Origin: Gymnorhina tibicen
Taxonomy: Eukaryota > Chordata > Aves > Passeriformes > Artamidae
Reading direction: 5' to 3'
Assembly (NCBI GenBank): GCA_013399875.1
Contig: VXAZ01009370.1
Coordinates: 376,015-440,014, forward strand
Length of the DNA: 64,000 bases
Part shown: one piece after another, positions 1-10,560 of the stretch
Layout of the letters: each line of letters starts with the position of its first letter
Position numbering within the stretch: the stretch's first letter is position 1
Translations under genes and position numbers: made by a program
Notes under the pieces: model-generated
Databases searched by the model: none
What the model was told of the DNA's origin: nothing
Seen by the model: the letters and a program-made list of their open reading frames with translations, nothing else

Positions 1-3000
1 TCAGCTCTCTCCTTGGGGCGTGCAACCACCCTCTTTTCAGTCTTACTCCAGTGTCTGAAGGTCAACATGACCCTGGGTCTTACGCTCGACCCGTATTTTT
101 CAAGAAGCATCCTTTGTGTGATTAAAGTCATGCCGCATGCTGGTTTGTAGTGGATGGCACTTTTGGAGCCATTGTTTTTAGCTACCAAAATGTGTCAGAG
201 AGAAGAGGAAACGGGTGTACAAGAAACGAAAACCTGAGTTTCTTATCTGGGTGAGAGTGCCCTCCTGAACCATACCGTGGTAGCTTGCGAGTGGCTAAAG
301 GAGACACTTTTCACACAGCTCCCCCTCAGCTGCTGGAAGAAGCAGAGAAGGAAATGCTGGGTCTTGGCCTTCAGGGAAGGCTTGTGTGCAACAGCAGCAC
401 GGGTGCAAAGAGCCATCTCAGCAGGACCAGTGCGGACAGAAGTCCTGTACATGTTACACTGAAGTGGCAGTAGTTGAGAGAGCCCTGTTACAGCCCATAT
501 GTTGCCGTTTTATGAGCCCGGTTCATCCAGCTGCAGGTCCATCCCCCAAGAGGGACATTTGGGAATGCCTATTGCTCCTCCACATCATCTGCATTGTCTG
601 CTCCTTATTTGTCAGAGGGAGGAATCCACTTTTCTACCACGTTGGTGGTTATTTGAGAGATTTTTACATGTATATCTGAACTATAAAGCCTTGAATAATT
701 TACCGGTTTCCAGGGTTAAGAGGAAGATTTATGATGTTTCCTTCTGGCAGGCGGCTGCTGATCTTGATTCCCTTGAAGAAACAGTTGTGCTAACAGCTCC
801 TTTCTCAGAGCAGCTCCTCCAAGTTCCTGTTGTTCTGTGCTAAATAGACCAGCGTTGATGTGGTTTACAATACAGAGAGGTCTGCCCCCTGATCTGGTTG
901 CTGTGGGGTGGCACAGCCTGTGAGGAGACAAACAGGGTGTCACCCTTCAAATGTACAACCGGAGCCACATCCCACCCACCCCAGCAGAGCTGGGCGTGCA
1001 GTAACACTGGGCAAAGAGTGATTTCCTTTGCTTTTCTAGAAAAGGTCCCCATAGTCCTTAAATCAGACTGAACTGGCAACAGAGCTTAGTGAAAGCTGAA
1101 ATCTTTCCTTTTGCAAGTATTTGAGATCTGAATAAAACATAACAGGGACCTGAATCTTGGTAGTTTAGTGAGCCAGACAGATTTTTCCCATGAATTAGAA
1201 GAAACCAATATAGGGCTATGTACAGAGTACCTGAGAGATGGTATTCTCATGGTGCTTAGCTTCAGCATCCCAGGCTGCTCTGTGCTCAGGGAAACTGAGG
1301 CTGAGGAGGGAATATTTACACCTCTAGTGAAGCACTGCACTTGTCTGGCTCAGCGCAGAGGGGAGAGGGGGAGTGAAGCGTGGTGGTGGTCCCCAAAGTG
1401 TCCTCTAGCATTGACTCCTCTGTGCATTGACTCTGGGGTGGATGGGGATATTCACAGGTCCAGCTTCTCCTTTGATCCCGTGTATTTGGTTTAACTCTAA
1501 AGGTCGATGCTTTTTCTTTCACCCCTCTCTTTGAGAGCAACAACACACTACAGCAACAATGCCAGTAGTGTTGGGCACAGAGCAGTTAGGGCTGGGTTTG
1601 AGTGTGCTCTGGTGTCTCTCACCCCATTCCCACTGGATCAGTGACACTTGTTTTTGCTCTTCTCAGCTTTGGATTTTATTCCTAGATGGGCTGGGGTGGC
1701 TTTTGGCTTCATTTAAACTCAGAATTTTAGGGAATTCATCAGCAGAGTGAATGGTGATTGTGTTACATGGAGTGGGCTGTGAATAGTTGATTTGTGCTGG
1801 CACCTGCAAGTTCTTGTCAGCAGGAGTTGTGTCCAGGAGTTTGCCTTTGAGGCTTGAGACTTTTTTTTAATAAAAAAAAATTGATTAAAAATGGGTGGAG
1901 GGAATCCTAGCTATGAACAGTGAAGAGGAGGACTCGAGTGCCCTTGCAGCTGGAAATTTCATCTTTCTTATTTTCGTAAATCCAGTTTTTAGAGCTGGAG
2001 TCACAGGCGTGCTCTGCACTGATCCAGAATGGTGTGAAACACCAGACCCTGCAGCGTTCACTCAGCAGAGCATCCCCCCCATGTGCTCCCCCTCTGTTCC
2101 TGCACACCCCTGTGCATCCCCCTGCCTTGCCACGATCCCCTGCTCGCTCCTGTTCCTGCTCCGGGCACTTCCCTCTGTGCCAGCTAGTGCACCAGGCAGG
2201 CTGCAGGCTGCCTTTTGAAAAGAAATCCTGTGAATTAATGGGAACATATTGCTATTATTTCATATAATCACTTTATTTATAAAGCACAGGCTGCAGAGGT
2301 ACTCCCGCTGTTGAACCCAAAGCAGCAAATCTATCTATATGTCCCAGTCTATACTACATTATGAACAGATGGGTGAAGAAAAAAAGCAATAAAAACAAAT
2401 AATAAGAAAAGTAACAATGATAGCAATTTTAAAACACTCCTAGGGGGGAAAAAAAAAAAAAAAAAGTTTCTCCATTTTTTTTAAAAGCGGTGTGAGACTG
2501 AATGAGCTGCACTGCAAGTGCATCCATCCTCTAAGTTCACATGTAAACATCTCCCGGCAGAGGAAGAATTGCTTTTTTTCCAAGTGGCTGCCTTCTCGCC
2601 TTGTGCCTCTTACAGAAGCAATCATAAGAAACCTGGGTGAGATGTCTGGGGTTTGTAAGCATTTGGGGGTTTTCTTTGATTTTTTGGAGTTCCTGGGGAG
2701 AGAGAGGCCTTGGGGGTGAGAGGGAGGATGGTGCCTCCCTTGACAGCCGAGAAAACTCAGCGGGAAATAGCAGTCTTCTCAGAAGCACGTATTTGTCCAC
2801 ATAACTTTCTCTGAACATTATTCTTCTGCCTCTGCTGCAGGGAGGAAACTTTGGTTATGAAGAATAGTAGAGAGAAACTCCCATTAATCTCATAAAAAAA
2901 GAGAAGATATTCAAATGTAGCCTTCACCCGCGACACCAGCGAGCTCAAAGTAGAGGAAATTTAAAACATTTACGTTGCTCTGTTTCTGAGGTCATAAAAC

Positions 3001-4637
3001 ACAAGCAAATGGTCTGGCACTGGATGCTAAATTTCTTAAGGAATTTACTTTAATTAATTAAACTAGTAAACCAATTAATGGATTTGCTTGTAAATTCTTA
3101 GAAAATTAATTCTGTGCCCAAAGAGTGTTTTAAATCTGCGAGGGAGGCTGTGTATTTCATACAGAGCTTGAATTCCCATTTCAGATGAATCCAACTCAGT
3201 GCTGAGAGAGTTGGAGACACAAGTGATGCATTCATAATACTCGGACCTTCCTCCAAAATTGGCACTTCCCATCAGCCGAATCCAGGGGAGATTTGCAAAA
3301 TAAGACCTGTGCTGCTGCCACAGCACCCAGCCCCTGTGCCTGCTGCTCTGCTACAGCCTCGCATGGCACCCCTGGCCCTACGTGGGATGGGGATTTACGT
3401 CCTTCCCAGTGCCTCCAGCTGGCTCCTTCGTCTGCCATCACTCCCCCTTTGATCTGTGTACCCTCAGTGGTACCTCAGGTGCACAGGAGGCGTCAGGTAG
3501 CTCCAGTAAGCAGCAGATCAAAGCACGGGATTTGCTGAAAAACAACCCCGCCAAGATGAAGATTTAGAAAAAAGCTGATTCACTTTCCCACGTGGAAGCC
3601 TTGTTTCGATTCCCTGCCTGGCTCAGGGATGACAGGGGCATCCTCTGTGCCTTGCACTCCTCACAATCCCAAGTGACCCAGACATGGAAAGTTCATAATC
3701 AAATGTGTCCAGGCTGCTGAGAACACGAAATCAGAAGGAAGCAGGTTCCCTAGGGCTCTCAGCAGGTAAAGCCATGTTCTCCTCTCACATGGCAATCGTC
3801 CACTTTGGATCTTGGCATCTTTTGGTTGAGGAGAGGGCTGCTGGCTGTGCCTGCATCACCCGTGCTGTCCCACCTCGGCTCCAACAGGAAGCAGAGCTGC
3901 AAAGCAATTAGGAATGGGAGTATTTTGAAGAGGAAAATGGCAGGGGAAAAAAAATTAGCATTTGCACTGTGATGTTTTTGCTGTTTATTAATAAACAAGC
4001 CGCTTTCGTGCCTCCAGGGGCAGGAAAGGCTTCAAGCCTTCCTTATTTCTCTTGCATTTAGCTTTTTTTTTGCTTGTTTTATATGTTACAGGAGATTTGT
4101 AATGTCTTCCCACATGTTGAGTTTCCTTATTTTCTTGAGAGCATCTCTGGAATAATTCCTCTGGAGGTTTCAGCTGTGTGCTGCCAGGCTGATTTAAACA
4201 CTTTAGGGATGCAGGGTGGATCAGTACTCACTGGGAAGGAGTTATGTTAATTAGGAACAGGTCTGCTTCCTCCTACAGAAGTGGTGTGACTTCAGGGATA
4301 AGTGTTTTCGCGGAGAGAAAACCCCTGTGCGGAGCTCCTGCCACCTTGGGTGGTGTTGGTGGCAGTGACCCTGATGTGGGCACCCCTGTTCTGTGCTGGC
4401 AGCACAGGCTTTTTCCAGGATGGTCAAACCCCTCATCTCCCCACGTTTGTCACTGGGATAGGCTCACACGGGGGTCCTGCACGGGGACTTTGGAATGCAG
4501 GATTCAGGAATGCCGTGTGCCAAACAGGCGGTGCATCCTTGGTGCCAAAGGAGGCTTCGGGGTGACGCCGCTCCTGCATCACAGGAGGTGAATTAAAACC
4601 CTCTGGTATTGATGGGCTTGTTCTTCTTTCCCATTAG
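1..4637 (+). other. MAD1L1: Last intron of MAD1L1 (partial, non-coding)
   Basis: This stretch ends in a pyrimidine-rich tract and AG at 4636-4637, directly in front of the terminal MAD1L1 exon, so it is read as the 3' part of the final intron. I looked for the preceding MAD1L1 exon in the open frames and did not see it, so the intron extends beyond the window start. It contains an A-run at 2449-2465, an AT-rich block at about 2970-3130 and a 14-bp perfect palindrome at 3983-3996. No other gene is visible. The intron assignment is inferred from the exon that follows. Confidence 0.8.
4631..4637 (+). other. MAD1L1: Splice acceptor of the MAD1L1 terminal exon
   Basis: A T/C-rich tract (ttgttcttctttcccattag) ends in AG at 4636-4637. 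The exon then starts in phase 0 at 4638 and is open to the MAD1 stop. The reading frame and family match fix this acceptor. Confidence 0.88.
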
Positions 4638-4796
4638 GCCTCCAGCTCCTCCGGTGGAAAAATGCAGCTTCTGGAAACAGAGTTCTCACGAACCATCCGG
4701 GAGCTCATCGAACTCCACCTGCTGCGCCAGGACAGCATCCCAGCCTTCCTCAGCGCCCTCACCCTCGACCTCTTCAGCCGCCAGACCATTGCTTAG
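4638..4796 (+). CDS. MAD1L1: MAD1L1, terminal coding exon (C-terminal 52 residues of MAD1)
   Basis: This is the last coding exon of the mitotic spindle assembly checkpoint protein MAD1. MAD1 is a coiled-coil dimer that recruits MAD2 to unattached kinetochores and nuclear pores so that MAD2 can be converted to its inhibitory form. The exon opens in phase 0 ([17 protein letters not shown]...) and ends ...[12 protein letters not shown] before TAG at 4794-4796. The stretches [19 protein letters not shown] and LFSRQT are hallmark residues of the extreme C terminus of vertebrate MAD1, part of the globular C-terminal (RWD-like) domain that helps kinetochore targeting. The exon has 52 codons of a protein that is about 718 residues long in human; all upstream exons lie outside the window. 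The gene converges on ELFN1, as in other amniotes. Identification rests on recognising the protein, and no frame break is seen. Confidence 0.95.
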   Translation, partial: ASSSSGGKMQLLETEFSRTIRELIELHLLRQDSIPAFLSALTLDLFSRQTIA

Positions 4797-5710
4797 TGTC
4801 CCTCTGCCAGCTGCCAGCCAGGATTTGGCCCTCCTGGGCAGGACACTTGAGGTAGCGAGGAAAAATTCTCGTGTCCACCACCCTTAATTTGTGTTTTTGG
4901 GTTGCTTCTGTTTTGCAGGGAACTCCTTCTTCCCGCTTCTTTCATGCTGAGTCACAAATATCACCAATTCCTCTGAAAAGCATAATTTTCCTCCTGTGGG
5001 AGGGCAATTCTAGCTGCATCCCAGGGCTCTCCTGGATCCAATCCCTGCCTTTGAACTGGGCCATGTGTTCATCACCACCCAGATTCTCAGGATCTATCTG
5101 GGAATATGGTGGGAGCTGCTGGTTTGAGGAGCCCCAGCATCACCATTCACAGCTTTTCCCAAACGTATCCCGCAAATCTGGGCCCCAGCAAAAAGACAAA
5201 CATGCATGAGGCTGGTGCTTCCTGCCCCATGGTTGTCCTCTTCTAGTGAGAGCCAAGGGCTTGGTCCCTGAGGACAGAGACCCAGGGAAAGTCTCTTGCT
5301 CTTGCAAATATCTCATCCCTCAGCAAGGTTGAAATTATTTTTAGGATACCAGTGACCTGAGTCTGCCATCACTCAGCAGACAAGCATAAGCATAAATGGC
5401 CATTTGAAGCCCCTCTACCTGTGTTGACCCCTCTGTGGCTCAGGCACTGCCGTGCTTTTGGTTCCTCACCAAGGCTTTAGGGCTCTTGGTTATCTCAGGA
5501 CTGTAGGAAGTGGAAGAGAGCAGTTCGGGCTGTGTTCAATGCTGGTGGCTTTAGCCTGCTGCCTGCCACCACCCTGTGGGTATCTGTTTTGGGAGGTGTC
5601 CCCCCTCCTGCCCGCCATGGAGGGTGGAGCATCCCCATAAGTCCGACATTTTGTGTTATAATGGATGTAGCTCTTCTGTCATAACAATAAAGTGTCACTT
5701 CCCAAACTGG
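4797..5710 (+). other. MAD1L1: MAD1L1 3'UTR (probable extent)
   Basis: Non-coding sequence follows the MAD1L1 stop. It runs through ordinary mixed sequence to a canonical AATAAA at 5686-5691 with a GT-rich downstream element at about 5708-5717. The start is fixed by the stop codon. The end is inferred from the polyadenylation signal, and earlier or later sites cannot be excluded. Confidence 0.65.
5686..5691 (+). terminator. MAD1L1: Polyadenylation signal AATAAA, probable MAD1L1 3' end
   Basis: A canonical AATAAA hexamer lies 890 bases after the stop. About 18 bases later comes a GT-rich run (ctgggtgtgtgact), the normal arrangement for cleavage between the two elements. It is the first strong signal-plus-GT pair seen after the stop codon. 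Confidence 0.7.
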
Positions 5711-5854
5711 GTGTGTGACTCTTATTTGGGATGCACACTGTGCCTTGCTGTGCTCTCTCCCACATGGAAAGGACGAGCACACCAATGGTCTGATGCTGGT
5801 AGTGCTTTGCAAAGGGAGGACATCATTCTCTCTGTTTCTCCAGGCAAGTCTCAT

Positions 5855-5930
5855 TCATAGAATTATAGAATCATCAATGGCTTGGGTTGGAAAGGACCTT
5901 AGAGATCATCCAGTTCCAACCCCCGCCGCC
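5855..5930 (-). repeat. CR1 LINE 3' end, reverse orientation
   Basis: The + strand reads as the reverse complement of an avian CR1 3' terminus: repeated tcatagaattatagaatcat, then ggttggaaaggaccttagagatcatc, then agttccaacccc. This is the short, 5'-truncated form typical of bird genomes. It lies about 150 bases beyond the probable MAD1L1 cleavage site. Confidence 0.92.
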
Positions 5931-6359
5931 TTAAACCAAATCAGTTTGCTATAAACTTCTGTGTATATTGATTTCCTCCTGATTTCAACAGGAACTTCCT
6001 CCCTAAGCTCGGAGAGAAGGTAGCAGTGATCAGGCTAGAAAGTTAGCTGAGATACTTGCAGTGACTGCAGGGCTGGCCAGGCTTGCTGGGGACCTGTTGA
6101 TGTGTCTCCAGGCATGGAAAACATCTGCTATCGACCCCCTGATCAGAGGTGGAGGAACAAGCATGAGGTCTGGGGAGGCTGCAGCCCCCATCTCCCCAAA
6201 CCCTCCTCTCCGCAGGGAAGCGCAGTAGCAAAAGTTTTGTCATTTTCTCTTCTGCTTGAAGAAGTCCTGGTGGAAGATGAATTGCCGGGCATGCTGTGCC
6301 AGGGGAAGGCTGCCTGATTCATATGCACGGCGTGGCATGGAGAGTCGCCTTCCCCAGTC

Positions 6360-6720
6360 ATGGGGAAAATGAATCATGACGTCAGCCGCATTCAGCTCCG
6401 CCGCCAACACAATAGCAGATCCTGCCTGCCACGGAAAATTTTTCTCCTGGCTCCTTGCAGGAGAAATGAAGTAATTAATAAGTTTACAATAAACCCTCTA
6501 TCTTAGCAAAACACAGGTGAGGCGAGAAGCGATGCTGGAGAGCGACAAGGGAAAACACGTCCTGCCCGTTGGAAAGTTGCCTCCCGAGAGGGAAAGGATA
6601 ATAAGTTGGGAGAGAACGCACAGCAGGCTTCCGAGACGCCTCCGGTGGGGAGGAGACATGAATTACTGCTCTGCTCCCTGTTCTCCCGGCAAGACTGATT
6701 TGTTCAACTACGTTTAATAC
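6360..6720. promoter_or_regulatory. Candidate regulatory block with a full CRE (TGACGTCA at 6377-6384)
   Basis: The perfect palindromic cAMP-response element TGACGTCA occurs at 6377-6384, followed by moderately CpG-rich sequence and then an AT-rich segment (gtaattaataag). The full 8-bp CRE is the CREB/ATF consensus. No gene start is recognisable nearby, so this would be a distal element. The motif is plainly present; function is inference. Confidence 0.3.
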
Positions 6721-7561
6721 GGCAGCGTGGCTGGGAGAGGTGTGTGGTGAGGATGGGTGCTTGGCTGGATGTGCTGGCGTGGTGCAGCACCTGCCCATGG
6801 CTTGGGAAGCTGCTGGGTGGCTGTCCTGCTTTGGCAGGCAGCACCCCTGCCCTGCTCGTGGCCTTATGCTGCTGCACAGTGAGCTCACAGGGCTCACGTG
6901 AAACTGGGACTTTTGGGAAGCTCAACTTCTCTAAGGCTCACACATGGAGGCCTGGGAGTTGTTCATGTGGAGGTGTGACTGTTGCAAAGCCACTTGGGCC
7001 ACCTGTGGGAGATGGAAAAGAGGAGCTGAGACTTCCCAGTGAGTTCTAACACTGAATTCAGGATGAAGCCCCAAACCTATGGCTGTACCTGACACCACGG
7101 CAGCTCCCATCTCTGCCACTGTCATTATCCTGCTTGTCTGAGCCGTGAGGGAGCTGCAGGGAGTGACACTGAATTTCGCAGTGATTGCTCCTTCCTTTAT
7201 GAGCTATATGGGCTCGTCAGCCCATCAAAGGCACTGCCACCGTGTTCACCACGCCCTGCATCTCCCCTCCATGGGTGCAGCCCCCCTGGGGCAGTGCAGA
7301 CAGATCCCACTTGCCACCACCCCAGGTGGTGAGGGCACAAGTCCCACCTGGGTTTGGCTTGTCACTTGCAAAGCTCCGGCCCTGTTTGTGGAAAATCCTT
7401 TCAGAAAATCTTGGAAGCTGGGTAATAAATCTGCAGTTGGTTGGAGGGGAGAGGCGGGAGCGCTCACAGGCGTGCGTGTGCTCGCTGGGTTCCTGTGCAC
7501 GCTCGCTGGGTTTATGCGCTGTAGGCTGTAAAATATGATTTATTGGTGCATGGCTGCAGGA

Positions 7562-7579
7562 GTGTGTGTGTGTGTGTGT
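7562..7579. repeat. (GT)9 microsatellite
   Basis: Eighteen bases of uninterrupted GT dinucleotide. Confidence 0.9.
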
Positions 7580-8629
7580 CAGAGCACTGTCTCGTTTGCA
7601 GTGTTTCCTGAAGCTTCCCTTCACTCAAACTGCTGGTGAGTCCCCGCTCCTCTGCAAATCAGCCCTGTCCATCTGTGTGCGTATACAAACACCAAACGGG
7701 CACAGAGCTCTCGGGTGCTGCCATACAGTCTGAAAGCAGCAGAGCTCTGGGCTAAGGCAGGTTTTGCCAGATTCGTGCCTCTCCTAAGAGCACATCTCTA
7801 AACCTGGAGCCTTTTTCTCCTGCTTTGTGTCTCCTGGCTCTTGGTGTCTTCGCGTGTTGTTTGCGTTGTCCTGGAAGTGTGCGATGCGTGAGAAGGAACC
7901 AGGGAAACCCTTTTGGGATGAGCCGTGAGAAGTTCAGAGTTTGTAGATGTTAGTCTTGGATCTTCTCCACGTAACACTATAGGAGCAAGGGAAGGAGAAG
8001 GGAGAAGAGCACGGAGGATGGAGGCGGGTACCTTGAGAGTGAAGGGCAGGAGCAGAGCAGGGGATGGATGGAAGAAACAGGGCACTGGATGGAAGGAGAA
8101 GCCACCGTTTCCAAACAGCTGCAGTGCCGGCCTTGCTGTCAGTTCTCCATTGCTCCTCCTCTCCTCGCTCCAAACAAACACTGAGCAGCACCTGCCCTTT
8201 TCATTTCCCAACCCAGCAGAGGGCTCAGAGGCAGCTGAGAGTGGTGTGAGTTGTGCTGACGGGCGCACGTGTCAAAATAAACCCCGGGGGTGACAGGCAA
8301 GAGCCTTCCTCAGCCATCACCGAGGTGATGGCAGACCCCGTCGGGTTGTGCTGCTCGGGGTGGGAGAGGGCACAGCCAGGGCAGGATTGGTTCTGTTGGA
8401 GCTTTTAGCTGTTCAGAGACGTTGGGAAAACAAAGATGGTGTCTGATGCCAGGTGACTGTAGCTAAGGACAGGAGCTGGGGAGGACGGAACAGGCTCTCT
8501 GTGCTGGTGTGAATCACATTCCTGCTGCCTGCTGTGACAGCAGATTTGGGTTTAATAGCAGCGTTGCTAAAACTTGCATGATATTTAAAAGCTACAAAAC
8601 GCACCCACTCTGATCATGGGAGGGATATT

Positions 8630-8657
8630 AAATAAATAAATAAATAAATAAATAAAA
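8630..8657. repeat. (AAAT)n microsatellite
   Basis: About seven uninterrupted AAAT units in AT-rich sequence, followed by a short A-run. Confidence 0.95.
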
Positions 8658-10269
8658 AATCAGCAAAGCTTTTTCACGAAATCTTTTTTAAATATTAAAA
8701 TCCCATCCTTCCCAACAGGAAAGCTTTTTTCAGGCTAAGAGGAAAGACTGAACGGCATCTGATGATATCGCATTGACACAAGTGTCTAGAAAAATAGGGT
8801 AGGAATGTATGATCTGTTCTGAAAAAGGAACCGTAGCTAATAGGAAATATGCTGATGCTACTTTTAATTTCATGACTCAGGTTTGCTGCAAAATTGATGG
8901 AAATCTGTGTTGGAGCTTGGTTACATTAAAAGAGTTCTCGGCTGCTTGGGGGTTTTCCAGTTCTTGTTTCTCTTTTGGGGGATTATTATTGTAAAATCTT
9001 TTGGTACTCTGGGGGTTTGCAGATGTTATTTGAAAGGACAGGAGAATGGTCTTTTATCCAAAAGAAAGAGGAGATGTTTGCTCCAGAAAGATCACTGGCC
9101 AAAGCCCAGCCCTGGACAGACCACCCCAGTGGCTCCTCCAGTTCCTTCCACCCACGGTGTCTGTGTCTCCAGCCTTCCTTCTGTGCATGTTTTCCCTCAG
9201 AGCAAGTATAAGGAACAAAACAGAAGAAAAATACGCTTTAAAGGAAATGCTGCCATGTAAGTTAAGGAGCACAAAGGCAGCTTCTTGCTGCTGGAGGTCT
9301 CGGAAGAAGCCCATGGTTTTTGTCTCCACCCAAACCACATCCCTCCACCAAAGCACATTCTCTCAGGTGGTGTCAGTTTTCTTCTGCTTCCCCAACATGG
9401 GATCAAGCCTCTACCAACCCCTTCATCTTCCCTGTGCTGTTTCCTGGCCCAGGCTCCAGTGCTGATGAGTTTATTAGTGTTGCTAATTTTACCTGATGCT
9501 GCTTCCTTCTCTTCATGACAGGTTATGTTTTTTTGAACTCTCCAGCTGACTGACTGAGCTCTCTTTAATATTCCCTGTTTCACTTTGAATTCTCTTTGTT
9601 GACTGTTGCTTGTTGTGGTTTTGGTTTTTTTTCTTTAATCCTCCCACTGCCTCTTTTTCCTTCCTGGTCCTTCTAATGCTTCTTCAGCCTGGAGCAAAGC
9701 CAGAGACCATCAGGAGGTCATTGAAACACAGACGGCTGTAGGATTTAAATAAGGACTGGATAATTTTATGACCATTAACAAGGCTTGCTGCTATGCAAGC
9801 TAAAGTAATAAGGGCAATCATATCTCATGGTTCGGGGAGCAAGTTGATTGCCTGCAGGGACTGAGGAGGTAATTCTGCATTCCTGACTCCCCCCAAAATA
9901 TGATACAGTTGACAAGATGCACCAGGCAGGTCAAAGGGCTTGGCTAGAGGGTGAGACCACTTCCCTTATCATCTGTGCTGTCACACTCCATTGATATGAT
10001 CAGAAACTTCTGGTATCAGCGTGGTGGGAAATGTTCTCCAGGCAGATGAAAGGCTCTGAAGTTTGGCAGATGAACCTCTCCACTTAAGGAGCATCTGCTG
10101 GGTGACATTTGGGCTGCACAACGGCAGGTACTTCACTTTGCTGGTGGTGACTGGTTCATCTGCCAGGCTGCCCCATGACCACCGCCAAGGAGTGGCCTTC
10201 CGAAAAGAAACGCAGACCGTGGGTGTCACTTGGGTCCTTCATTTTGGAGGTGCCTGACCGTGCACAGCC

Positions 10270-10560
10270 TCGTACACGGTGGGGTGATGGCGAACCACAC
10301 TGTCCCTCCTTCACCCCTTCTCCCCAGCGCGGCTCTCCCGGCTCCTCCGTGCGCCCGAGCCTTTCCTCGGCTCGTTTCGGGAGTCACACTCCAGCCCCTG
10401 GGCGCGTACGTGATCGGCTCCAGCTCCGGCGCCGCTGTCGCGAGGCAGAGCCGCCCGTGAGTGGCGTGCTCTGAAGTGACAGCTCCTCTCGCCGTGAGTC
10501 CTGGCAGGGCAGGGAACAGCCCTGGAGAGGAGGCGACGGCGAGGAATGAACCGAGTCGCT
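10270..10560. promoter_or_regulatory. Orphan CpG island between MAD1L1 and ELFN1
   Basis: My hand count gives about 31 CpG dinucleotides in 300 bases (10261-10560) in GC-rich sequence, giving an observed/expected ratio near 1, far above the neighbouring DNA. Candidate + strand splice-donor strings (GTGAGT after ccc or gcc) occur at about 10457 and 10494. No coding start is recognisable. It could be the promoter of an unannotated non-coding transcript or an intergenic CpG enhancer. The CpG density is observed; promoter function is inference. Confidence 0.5.

Larger units (their letters stand above)
5931..10260. other. Intergenic, no gene seen
   Basis: Mixed-composition DNA between the convergent MAD1L1 and ELFN1 3' ends. 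The open frames are short and resemble no protein family I recognise. It contains a consensus CRE at 6377-6384 in a conserved-looking block, a short (GT)9 run at 7562-7579 and an (AAAT)n microsatellite at 8630-8657. I see no RNA gene. Confidence 0.7.

Noticed and set aside
2449..2465. A-run as a possible retrocopy tail
   Set aside because: No gene-like body or target-site duplication is seen beside it.
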